From assembly GCA_026394265.1 (NCBI GenBank), contig JAPKYO010000044.1, positions 1 to 27,415 on the forward strand: 27,415 bases of DNA. The letters run 5' to 3'. Below are positions 13,372 through 20,414 of the stretch, one piece after another; within the stretch, counting starts at the first letter, position 1; the number at the start of each line of letters is the position of its first letter. Under the pieces are notes generated by a model. That model had not been told where the DNA came from. It worked only from the letters and a program-made list of their open reading frames with translations, and made no database searches. Both the position numbers and the translations under genes were made by a program. This stretch comes from Candidatus Bathyarchaeota archaeon. Lineage in GTDB: Archaea > Thermoproteota > Bathyarchaeia > TCS64.

Positions 13372-14445
13372 ATGGAGTTTTCAGGGTTCACCGGTGTACC
13401 CGTCGTCGACTGCCACGTCCACCCGTGGCCGCCATGGAGGACCGACAACAGGCTGGACGAGGCGGCGCTCAAGGCAAAGTCGCTGGAGCTCGTTGAGACC
13501 ATCAGCAGGGGTCGCCTCAGCCAGATGCACGTCTACGGGAACCCTGACCACTCCGCCCTCTACCTCAAGGCGGCGAACCCGGGGCTCTTCTACGCGGGTG
13601 GCTACGCGCCGTGGAGCTTCGAGGCGAAGAGCTGGGGGGGCACGGACTGGCCCCGCTACGTCGAGTCCCTCGTGGGGCTCGGCTACGACGGCATAGGGGA
13701 GATGGGCGCGAAGCCGGTGACCCGGGACAGGCACACGCCCCTCGACTCCCCCCTCTACGAGGGCTTCTGGTCCGCCTGCGAGGACGAGGGGCTACCGGTG
13801 GTCTGCCACGTCGGCGACCCCGAGGAGTTCTGGAGCGAGAAACAGACCCCAGCGTGGGCGAAGGCTCGGGGCTGGGGATACTACATGGGAGACTACCCCG
13901 CCCTCGAGGAGCTGTACGCGGAGGTCGAGAACTTCCTCGGCCGCCACCCCGGGGTCGAGGTTGTCTTCCCACACTTCCTCTTCCTCTCCCCACACATGGA
14001 GAGACTCGAAGACTTCTTCACACGCCACCCCGGGGCATACGTCGACCTCACACCCGGCATCGAACTCGTCTACAGCATCAGCCGACGCAGGGACGAGTGG
14101 CGCCGATTCTTCACACGCCACGCCGACAGGATACTCCTCGGCACAGATATAGGAATGAGCAAGACAGTCGAGGAACACCTCGCACGCGTCTGGATACTCC
14201 GCAACTTCCTTGAGACCGGCGATGAGTTCTACACCCCAGCCTCCGCCGATGAACTTCTCACCAGATACAAGGAGCCATTCATCGGCCTCGACTTGCCGCG
14301 CGTGGCACTCGAGAAGATATGCGCGGGCAACTTCCGCAGGCTCTGGGGCGCAAAGCCGAGGGAGGTAGATGTGAAAGCTGCGGCGTCGGCGGCGGAGAAG
14401 CAAGGGCACGCCGGTGTAACCGAGGCGCTGAAGAGAGTACGCTAA
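13372..14445 (+). CDS. Amidohydrolase-superfamily metal-dependent hydrolase (Amidohydro_2 type)
   Basis: A 357-residue TIM-barrel protein. Metal-binding landmarks are in the expected order: H15-x-H17 in VVDCHVHPW, Glu110 in GIGEMG, His146 in VVCHVGD, His201 in VFPHF and Asp259 in LLGTDIG. This resembles the PF04909 group, which includes decarboxylases and lactone hydrolases. The substrate cannot be deduced. The ATG lacks a strong Shine-Dalgarno. The 3' end overlaps the convergent coiled-coil gene by 4 nt. Confidence 0.85.
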   Translation: MEFSGFTGVPVVDCHVHPWPPWRTDNRLDEAALKAKSLELVETISRGRLSQMHVYGNPDHSALYLKAANPGLFYAGGYAPWSFEAKSWGGTDWPRYVESLVGLGYDGIGEMGAKPVTRDRHTPLDSPLYEGFWSACEDEGLPVVCHVGDPEEFWSEKQTPAWAKARGWGYYMGDYPALEELYAEVENFLGRHPGVEVVFPHFLFLSPHMERLEDFFTRHPGAYVDLTPGIELVYSISRRRDEWRRFFTRHADRILLGTDIGMSKTVEEHLARVWILRNFLETGDEFYTPASADELLTRYKEPFIGLDLPRVALEKICAGNFRRLWGAKPREVDVKAAASAAEKQGHAGVTEALKRVR

Positions 14446-15314
14446 CCCGACTCGATCTTCTTTTCCTCAGCCCGCCTTACGAGGGCCTTGACCGCCTCGG
14501 CGAGCTCCTCGCAGGCGACACGCCTGACCTCGATCGAGCCATCAATCTCGGCCTCGACCTCTAATTTCTCGATCTCCCTCCTCTCGGCGGCGACCTTCTC
14601 GAGTATTTCCTGCCTCTTGCGCTCGTATTCACCCCGAAGGGCGGTGAGCTCCTCGGCGAATCTGGCCTTGGCAACCTCGATGCCCTTCTCAGCGTCTGCG
14701 AGCCTCGTCCTCGCCTCCTGCTCCCTCTTCGCCCTGCTCTTGGTGATGCCCTCGAGTAACCCAGCCCTGGATTCGAGCACTTCATCCAACTCGGCACGAA
14801 GAGGTCCCACAGCGTCGTTTAGGGATCTGAGTGCCTGATCCCGGCGAGCCGAGTGCTCCCGTAGCTTCGCGTCTTGCCCCCGCTCCACTTGTAAGAGCAG
14901 GTCCTTAGAGCCGTGTAGGCCTAGAATCGTGGTCCCCCGGGATGCCTCCTTGGCCTGCTCCGCCTTGAGAGCCGCCTCGACGGCGGAGAGGATCCCGCCG
15001 CGCTCCTCGTGGAACACGTCGTCCCCCTTGACCAGGGGGCTCGCCTCGAAGTCGTCGAGCACGGTCATCAGGCTCTTCAGCCACCTATCGAAGTGCTGCT
15101 GGAACGGCGGCGTGGCGAAGGTCTGGGAGCCGAGGTTGTCGAGGCCGGCGAGGGTCCGGTCGACGACCTCCTTCAGGGGCCGTGCGCCGCTTTCTTCCCT
15201 GTACGACGCGGCGGAGTGGTGCGTCGAGGATTTCCGGGTCTTCGCCTTCTTCGGCTTGTCGAAGCCTCTCGGTCTGCCGGGGCTGCTCCTGCCGGCGCTC
15301 GGCCCATAACTCAT
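14442..15314 (-). CDS. Long coiled-coil protein
   Basis: A 290-residue soluble protein. Residues 1-40 are basic and Ser/Gly/Pro-rich and probably disordered. Residues 45-110 are mixed, and about 140-285 form a long coiled coil (repeated Glu/Lys/Arg/Ala/Leu heptads, including LAEAVKALVRRAEEKK). There are no cysteines or catalytic motifs. The ATG at 15314 lies about 26 nt downstream of a TATA-like AATATCC (leaderless). It could be a structural or scaffold protein, but I recognise no family. Confidence 0.7.
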   Translation of the reverse strand: MSYGPSAGRSSPGRPRGFDKPKKAKTRKSSTHHSAASYREESGARPLKEVVDRTLAGLDNLGSQTFATPPFQQHFDRWLKSLMTVLDDFEASPLVKGDDVFHEERGGILSAVEAALKAEQAKEASRGTTILGLHGSKDLLLQVERGQDAKLREHSARRDQALRSLNDAVGPLRAELDEVLESRAGLLEGITKSRAKREQEARTRLADAEKGIEVAKARFAEELTALRGEYERKRQEILEKVAAERREIEKLEVEAEIDGSIEVRRVACEELAEAVKALVRRAEEKKIESG

Positions 15315-15335
15315 GTGGATAGAATACGGGGATGG

Positions 15336-15343
15336 GATATTTC
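15336..15343 (-). promoter_or_regulatory. TATA-like element of the long coiled-coil gene
   Basis: Minus-strand GAAATATC, centred about 26 nt upstream of the ATG at 15314. Confidence 0.35.
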
Positions 15344-15362
15344 TAGGCTCGTGCCGTGGGCG

Positions 15363-15611
15363 TCAGTTGTGCGCCTCTCCGAGGGCTTTCGCGAGCTGGT
15401 CGGGGCACGATGTGCCCCTGCCGCCGCAGTCGATGCCGCGTAGCCTCCTGATCACCTCGTCCACCTCCATCCCCTCGACGAGTGACGCGATTCCCTGGAG
15501 GTTCCCCTCGCAGCCATCCATGAACTCGACTTTTACAACCTTCCCCCCGTCGAGTGTGAAGTGTATCCTCGATGAGCAGACGCCCTCAGGCGTGTAGACC
15601 CTCTTCTCCAT
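15363..15611 (-). CDS. TSCPD domain protein (TIGR03905-like)
   Basis: An 82-residue protein carrying the signature RGTSCPDQLAKAL near residues 65-77, which names the TSCPD domain (PF12637, TIGR03905). Four Cys residues (C12, C34, C62, C69) are spaced for metal or cofactor binding. Related domains occur at the C-terminus of some ribonucleotide reductases; stand-alone members are uncharacterised. Length matches the family. A clear TATA box (GGTATAAAAA) lies upstream, giving a leader of about 15-20 nt. Confidence 0.85.
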   Translation of the reverse strand: MEKRVYTPEGVCSSRIHFTLDGGKVVKVEFMDGCEGNLQGIASLVEGMEVDEVIRRLRGIDCGGRGTSCPDQLAKALGEAHN

Positions 15612-15650
15612 GCTGATACCGGCTATGACTTGGATGAAGAGGCGCCGCCG

Positions 15651-15660
15651 TTTTTATACC
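15651..15660 (-). promoter_or_regulatory. TATA box of the TSCPD gene
   Basis: Minus-strand GGTATAAAAA, about 45 nt upstream of the ATG at 15611; one of the best TATA matches in the window. Confidence 0.55.
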
Positions 15661-15677
15661 ATTTCCCGAAAAGCGGG

Positions 15678-15845
15678 CTAACGCGGGTCGTTGTGGTGGG
15701 TGACGTCGTAGAAGTAGTTCATGTACGTGGCGCAGCTCGTCTCGGGGCACAGCCTGCTGCACACGTACTCCGGGTATTTGGATAGCTCCTCGTCGACCTC
15801 CTCGGCCTCGAACTCCTTCCCGCAGATAGCCCTGAGCACCACCAA
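15678..15845 (-). CDS. Small four-cysteine protein
   Basis: A 55-codon frame with strongly gene-like codon use runs from TTG at 15845 (GTG at 15842 or 15839 are alternatives) to TAG at 15678-15680. The product has an acidic middle (EFEAEEVDEELSKYPEYV) and cysteines at 8, 29, 33 and 38, the last three as C-x3-C-x4-C. It ends in a His-containing tail (VTHHNDPR). A TATA-like CCTTAAAGT lies about 30 nt upstream of the TTG. It is probably a metal- or Fe-S-binding mini-protein. It shares no clear family with its neighbours. Confidence 0.55.
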   Translation of the reverse strand: MVVLRAICGKEFEAEEVDEELSKYPEYVCSRLCPETSCATYMNYFYDVTHHNDPR

Positions 15846-15871
15846 GCGGAGTCAAAATGGGGGACGCCGCC

Positions 15872-15880
15872 CCACTTTAA
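15872..15880 (-). promoter_or_regulatory. TATA-like element of the small four-cysteine gene
   Basis: Minus-strand CCTTAAAGT, about 30 nt upstream of the TTG at 15845. Confidence 0.35.
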
Positions 15881-15898
15881 GGCGTTTCGACGGCGGAC

Positions 15899-16951
15899 CT
15901 ACTTCAGCTTCTCCTTCGGTATCTTGACGGCGAATCGGCACCTCTCACCGCCGTCGAGGACGTTCTCAAGCACCTCGACCTCGAGGGGCACGCCGAGGAC
16001 GACCTCCAGGGGCAGCTTCTCGTAGCCCGCGCTGCAGTAGCAGAATGTGCCGAGGGGTCTGGATGTCTCGCTGAGGATGGCGTCCCGGGCGAGCTGGCAG
16101 TGGCAGGCATAGTAGCGGCGCATCTTGGGGTCCTTCTCCTTGAGCCACTTGTCGGGGGCGAACGGTATCTTGCTCTTCAGCACCTTGTCCCCCACCAGCA
16201 CTCCGTTCTGGATGGTCTGATCATTCCTGACGAACTCGACGACCTCGGGGGTGATGACCTGCTCGTACCAGAGCCTACCCGACTTCATCGTCTCCTCCAG
16301 CTCCGCGACGAGGCGCCCGTGCTCACCCTTGAGGAACTCCTCCATCGTGGCGGCCTTCTCCCACCTCTTCGCCATCTCGGCGAAGTGCTCGGCGGGTATC
16401 CTGTGGTGGTTGCCCGCGAGGACCGCCTTCACCTGCCCCGGCGTGAGGGAGGCGCCGAGCCGCTCCAGCAGCTGCTTCGTGCAGGCGGGGTAGGCGTCGG
16501 GCGGCGAGCCGAGGGGGGGCTGCGTGAATCCGTCGAAGACCTCGCCGCGCTTCCCCTCGCCCGCGACCCCACTGAGCCTCCCGCCGATGCTATCGTAGAC
16601 GCCCCGACCACCGAGGACCGCGGCGAAGTATGAGAATAAGTCGTTCCTCTTCGTCAACCAGAAGTAGCGCGAGAGGGAGATGAGGCGATCCTCAGTGTTC
16701 AACCCAGCGGAGATTAGTCCGGAGATGTATTCCTTGAGGTCCTCGAGAGACGCCGACTCGAGGCTCTTCCCCTCGGCACGGAGTCGAGTCTCGAACTCCT
16801 TGACAGCGGTCACGGCATCCTCTACAGCCTCCACCTTCATCTCGCGCTTCCGCAGGTACTTCCGGTACTCATTCTCCTCCAACGCGTACACCACACTGAA
16901 CAGGAATCGGGGCGTCGGGTTGAAAAAGAGTTCCCAGAAGTCTTCATGCAT
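15899..16951 (-). CDS. Two-part protein: integrase-SAM-like N-terminus and Cys-rich C-terminus
   Basis: A 350-residue protein. Residues about 45-115 (EFETRLRAEGKSLESASLEDLKEYI ... in two parts) resemble the SAM-like core-binding domain of tyrosine recombinases, but no catalytic recombinase domain follows. The C-terminal part has two C-x-C motifs, C283-C285 (YYACHCQLARDAI) and C304-C306 (TFCYCSAGYEKLP), then a beta-rich end with CRFAVKIP. This C-terminus resembles uncharacterised families of the DUF6144 or L-2-amino-thiazoline-carboxylate-hydrolase-like type; I assign it only loosely. It is divergent from the 17026 gene. Confidence 0.6.
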   Translation of the reverse strand: MHEDFWELFFNPTPRFLFSVVYALEENEYRKYLRKREMKVEAVEDAVTAVKEFETRLRAEGKSLESASLEDLKEYISGLISAGLNTEDRLISLSRYFWLTKRNDLFSYFAAVLGGRGVYDSIGGRLSGVAGEGKRGEVFDGFTQPPLGSPPDAYPACTKQLLERLGASLTPGQVKAVLAGNHHRIPAEHFAEMAKRWEKAATMEEFLKGEHGRLVAELEETMKSGRLWYEQVITPEVVEFVRNDQTIQNGVLVGDKVLKSKIPFAPDKWLKEKDPKMRRYYACHCQLARDAILSETSRPLGTFCYCSAGYEKLPLEVVLGVPLEVEVLENVLDGGERCRFAVKIPKEKLK

Positions 16952-16994
16952 CCACTAGATCGCTCATGAGTGGAAGAGTCGGATCAGGCAGAGG

Positions 16995-17003
16995 TTTGAA
17001 GTA
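16995..17003 (+). promoter_or_regulatory. TATA-like element of the 17026 gene
   Basis: TTTGAAGTA, centred about 27 nt upstream of the ATG at 17026. It has nearly the same sequence and spacing as the element before the Mo-enzyme gene at 17983. Confidence 0.45.
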
Positions 17004-17025
17004 TCCAGTAGATGATTTCTCAACC

Positions 17026-17943
17026 ATGGGGTACTCCGCTACCGGCAGGAAGATCGTCTTCACCTCAGCCATATCGCCGGGTGAGGCGGGGACGAGCGCC
17101 CTGCTCCTCGCCGAGAGCATACGCGCCTTCGCGGGGCGCCTCTCCGAGTCACCCATCTGGCTCTACGTCACGCCGAACAGGGACGCGCTATCCTGCGAGG
17201 CTGAGGACAGGCTCCTCGCCCTCGACGTCGAGCTGATCCCCTTCAGAGTAGACCGAGAGGCGGCGAAGTTCTTCTTCATCCCCAGGGTCGTCGCAGCCGC
17301 CGAGGCGGAGGAAAGGGCGGAGGGTGAGGCGGATACACTGGTCTGGCTCGGCACAAACACGTTGGTGTTACGTGAGCCGACGGACCTCGTGCTCCCCGGT
17401 GGGAGGAACATCGGTTACCGGCCCGTCCACATCACCAACATCGGGTCACGCATAGACTCCCCCCTCGACGCCTTCTGGAGCCTCATCTACGAACGCTGCG
17501 GCGTCCCCGGTGACCACGTGTTCCCGGTGAAGACACACGTCGACGGGAACACGCTCCGCCCCTACTTCAACGCGGGCCACCTCGCCGTCCGCCCCGAGAA
17601 GCGCCTCATAAGGAAGTGGCGCGACGCATTCACCGCACTCTACCGGATGCCCGAGTTTGAGGAATTCTACGCCGACGGGAGGTACCGCATCTTCATGCAT
17701 CAGGCCGTGCTCTCCGCCGTCATCCTGGCAGGCTTCCCCAGAGAGGAGCTGTTGGAGCTGCCTCCCACCTACAACTACCCCATCCACCTCTACGACCAGG
17801 ACGCGACGGGGCGCCGACCGGGCAGCATCGAGGAACTTGTCACCGCCCGCCACGAGGGCTTCTACGACGACCCCAACTGGGAGGAGAAGATGCCTGCCAA
17901 GGAGCCGCTGAAGCGGTGGATAACGGAGAGGCTACTGCGCTGA
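17026..17943 (+). CDS. Unidentified soluble protein, possibly GT-A glycosyltransferase-like
   Basis: A 305-residue protein. It begins with a beta strand (RKIVFTSAIS), has alternating strands and helices, a segment DTLVWLGTNTLVL where a GT-A nucleotide-sugar site would be, NAGHLAVRP and YNYPIHLYDQ near the end. The fold impression is of a glycosyltransferase-like protein, but I see no clear DxD, so this is tentative. The ATG at 17026 fits the TATA spacing (leaderless); an in-frame ATG at 16966 would leave only 14 nt from the divergent neighbour's start. It sits 39 nt before the Mo-enzyme cluster. Confidence 0.6.
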   Translation: MGYSATGRKIVFTSAISPGEAGTSALLLAESIRAFAGRLSESPIWLYVTPNRDALSCEAEDRLLALDVELIPFRVDREAAKFFFIPRVVAAAEAEERAEGEADTLVWLGTNTLVLREPTDLVLPGGRNIGYRPVHITNIGSRIDSPLDAFWSLIYERCGVPGDHVFPVKTHVDGNTLRPYFNAGHLAVRPEKRLIRKWRDAFTALYRMPEFEEFYADGRYRIFMHQAVLSAVILAGFPREELLELPPTYNYPIHLYDQDATGRRPGSIEELVTARHEGFYDDPNWEEKMPAKEPLKRWITERLLR

Positions 17944-17952
17944 CTCACCAGA

Positions 17953-17961
17953 TTTGAAATA
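17953..17961 (+). promoter_or_regulatory. TATA-like element of the Mo-enzyme cluster
   Basis: TTTGAAATA, centred 26 nt upstream of the ATG at 17983, giving a leaderless mRNA for the first molybdoenzyme gene. Confidence 0.5.
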
Positions 17962-17982
17962 CGGCGACACACCATTCACCCC

Positions 17983-20073
17983 ATGGATTCGGGCAGAGCC
18001 GTCGACACCATCTGCCGCATGTGCGGTAGATACTGTCCGGTGAGGGTGATCGTGGAGTATGGCAAGGTCACGAAGGTCGAGGGCATACCCGGCAACTTCG
18101 TGACACGGGGCGGCATTTGCGGTAAGGGCATCGCCGCCGTCCAGCTTGAGTACGACCCTAAGAGGCTTCTACACCCCCTGAAGAGGATCGGGGAGAGGGG
18201 GAGTGGTCGCTGGGAGACGGTGACCTGGGATCAGGCACTCGGCGAGATCGCCGGGAGGCTCTTCAAGATCAGGGAGGAGCACGGGGCGAGGGCCCTCGTC
18301 TACCACCACGGAGCCGCAATCCAGCACACCTGGGGGTACGTGCGCAGGTTCATGAACGCCTGGGGCTCCCCGAATGAGGCGGGGCACAGCCACCTCTGCC
18401 ACATACCCCGGCAGCTCGCCCACACACTCACATACGGCGGCATGCCGCAGGCCGACTACGACGACACCCGGCTCATGCTCCTCTGGGGCTACAACCCCGT
18501 CTACTCCAGCATACTCCACTACGCCCCCCAGATACTCGACGCAAAGGAGCGCGGCGCCAAGCTGATAGTGGTGGACCCGATCTTCACAGCCATCGCCTCG
18601 AAGGCGGACATCTGGCTCCAGCCCCGCCCCGGCACAGACGGCGCCCTCGCCCTCGGCATGCTCAACGTCATCATCAACGAGAACCTACACGACCACGCCT
18701 TCGTCGAGAAGTGGACGATTGGATTCGACAGGCTCCACGAGAGGGTTCAGGGATACACGCCGGAGAGGGCATCCGAGATCACTTGGGTGCCCGCCGGGAA
18801 GATCAGGGAGGTGGCGAGGCTCTATGCATCGACGAGGCCCGCCGTCCTCGAGGAGGGGAACGGCATCGACCAGCACACGAACGTCGTCCAGACTGACAGG
18901 GCTATCAGCATCCTCCGCGCCGTCACGGGGAACCTCGGCGTCCCGGGCGGCCACCTCTTCCGCCCCGGGCCCGGCCTCGCCGACGTGACCCTCAAGGAGA
19001 TGACCCCGAAGGAGCCCTCCATAAGCCTCAGCCCCCTCTACACGAGGCTCTCCGGGCAGATCAGTACGCCACACGTCGTCGACGCCCTGCTTACGGGGAA
19101 GCCGTACCCGGTCAAGGCGATGATCGTACACGGCAGTGCCGCGGGGGCAATCGCCAGCAACGCCGACAAGACCCTCAAGGCATACCGTCGCCTCGACCTG
19201 CTCGTCGTCCACGAGCAATTCATGACAGATGTTGCGGAGATAGCCGACTACGTCCTCCCGGCTGCAACCTTCATGGAGCAGAGCTGCCTCATCGCAAACC
19301 CGCCTGCGGGTCCTGCCCCGACAAAGGACACGGCTTACCTCGGCATGATGGAGAAGGCGGTCGAGCCACTGGGCGAGGCGTGGAGCGACCACGACTTCAT
19401 CTGGGGGCTCGCGAGGCGCCTCGGCCTCGGCGAGTACTTTACCACCCCGGAGGAGCTATACGACGAGGAGCTGAAGCCCTTGGGGCTTAGCGTCGCGAAG
19501 CTCAGGGAGCACCCCGGCGGCTACATACGGAAGCTCAAGCCGGAGGAGCTTTACGGGACATACGAGAAGGGCGGCTTCAAGACGCCAACGGGTAAGGTCG
19601 AGTTCTGGTCGAAGACCCTCGATGAGTACGGATACGACCCGCTGCCGGGCTACTCTGAGCCAGCCGAGAGCCCACTCAGCACACCCGATGTGGCCGAGGA
19701 CTACCCGCTCGTATGCGGTGTGAGCGTCCACCTCGGGCTGTTCACCCACACGCAGTACCGCACGCTCCCCTGGCTGAAGGAGATCTACCCGGGGGCATCC
19801 GTGTACATCAACCCGGCGACGGCCGAGAAGCTGGGTGTAGGCGACGGTGACCCCGTCTACGTCGAGTCGCCGCGGGGGAGGATCGGCGTATCCGCACGTG
19901 TGACCGGCGAGGTCGACCCGCGCGTCGTCCAGGTGACTTGGGGGTGGGGGCAGCCCTACGCCTCGGGCGACAGGGCGAACACACTCACGGGGTACGAGGA
20001 CAGGTGCCCGATCTCAGGCGCCACCGGCAACAGGTCGTTCCTGTGCCGCGTCGTCAAGGCGGAGGCGAAGTAG
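17983..20073 (+). CDS. Molybdopterin oxidoreductase, DMSO-reductase family (module 1)
   Basis: A 696-residue catalytic subunit of a Mo- or W-bis-pterin enzyme. The N-terminal [4Fe-4S] site is C11-x2-C14-x3-C18 ... C46 (CRMCGRYC, GGICGKG), with the usual Lys48. Cys139 in GHSHLCHIP is at the metal-ligand position. Central blocks GYNPVYSS, KLIVVDPIFTAIASKAD and PGTDGALALGM bind the cofactor. A molydopterin-dinucleotide-binding domain (about 575-696, PLVCGVSVHLGLFTHTQYR) ends it. No Tat signal is present, so it is cytoplasmic. Sequence style resembles the acetylene-hydratase-like branch of the family; the substrate is unknown. Confidence 0.92.
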   Translation: MDSGRAVDTICRMCGRYCPVRVIVEYGKVTKVEGIPGNFVTRGGICGKGIAAVQLEYDPKRLLHPLKRIGERGSGRWETVTWDQALGEIAGRLFKIREEHGARALVYHHGAAIQHTWGYVRRFMNAWGSPNEAGHSHLCHIPRQLAHTLTYGGMPQADYDDTRLMLLWGYNPVYSSILHYAPQILDAKERGAKLIVVDPIFTAIASKADIWLQPRPGTDGALALGMLNVIINENLHDHAFVEKWTIGFDRLHERVQGYTPERASEITWVPAGKIREVARLYASTRPAVLEEGNGIDQHTNVVQTDRAISILRAVTGNLGVPGGHLFRPGPGLADVTLKEMTPKEPSISLSPLYTRLSGQISTPHVVDALLTGKPYPVKAMIVHGSAAGAIASNADKTLKAYRRLDLLVVHEQFMTDVAEIADYVLPAATFMEQSCLIANPPAGPAPTKDTAYLGMMEKAVEPLGEAWSDHDFIWGLARRLGLGEYFTTPEELYDEELKPLGLSVAKLREHPGGYIRKLKPEELYGTYEKGGFKTPTGKVEFWSKTLDEYGYDPLPGYSEPAESPLSTPDVAEDYPLVCGVSVHLGLFTHTQYRTLPWLKEIYPGASVYINPATAEKLGVGDGDPVYVESPRGRIGVSARVTGEVDPRVVQVTWGWGQPYASGDRANTLTGYEDRCPISGATGNRSFLCRVVKAEAK

Positions 20074-20074
20074 G

Positions 20075-20395
20075 ATGAGGGACCACATAATCGTAAACCT
20101 CGACAGGTGCGTCGGCTGCTACGCCTGCGAGATCGCTTGCAAGCAGGAGAACCTGCTCCCCGCGGGGAAGAAGTGGGTCGAGGTCAAGCAGATAGGCCCA
20201 GCCGAGGCAGGGGGGAAGACGCTGATGGCCCTCTTCCCCGTGATGAACAGGGGATGCACACTCTGCTCACAGAGGGCGGCCGGACCCGCATGCGTCGAGG
20301 CGTGCCCGACGAAAGCGCTGAAGCAGTGCGACGCAGCGGAGGCTCTCCACTTTTTATACGACGAGAGCCGCCACCAATTGTGCAGAACTCCCTAA
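20075..20395 (+). CDS. Two-cluster [4Fe-4S] ferredoxin subunit (module 1)
   Basis: A 106-residue protein with two [4Fe-4S] sites: C12-x2-C15-x2-C18-x3-C22 (RCVGCYACEIAC) and C61-x2-C64-x8-C73-x3-C77. This is the DmsB/PhsB-type electron-transfer subunit reduced from the usual four clusters to two. Additional Cys85 and Cys103 are present. The ATG is one base after the stop of the Mo-enzyme gene, so the two are translationally linked and probably form a complex. Confidence 0.9.
   Translation: MRDHIIVNLDRCVGCYACEIACKQENLLPAGKKWVEVKQIGPAEAGGKTLMALFPVMNRGCTLCSQRAAGPACVEACPTKALKQCDAAEALHFLYDESRHQLCRTP
20351..20358 (+). promoter_or_regulatory. TATA box of module 2, inside the end of the module 1 ferredoxin
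   Basis: TTTTTATA lies about 60 nt upstream of the ATG at 20415, implying a leader of about 30-40 nt. Module 2 may therefore be transcribed separately from module 1. Confidence 0.4.
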
Positions 20396-20414
20396 CCGGG
20401 GGCGTTTTTCAACA

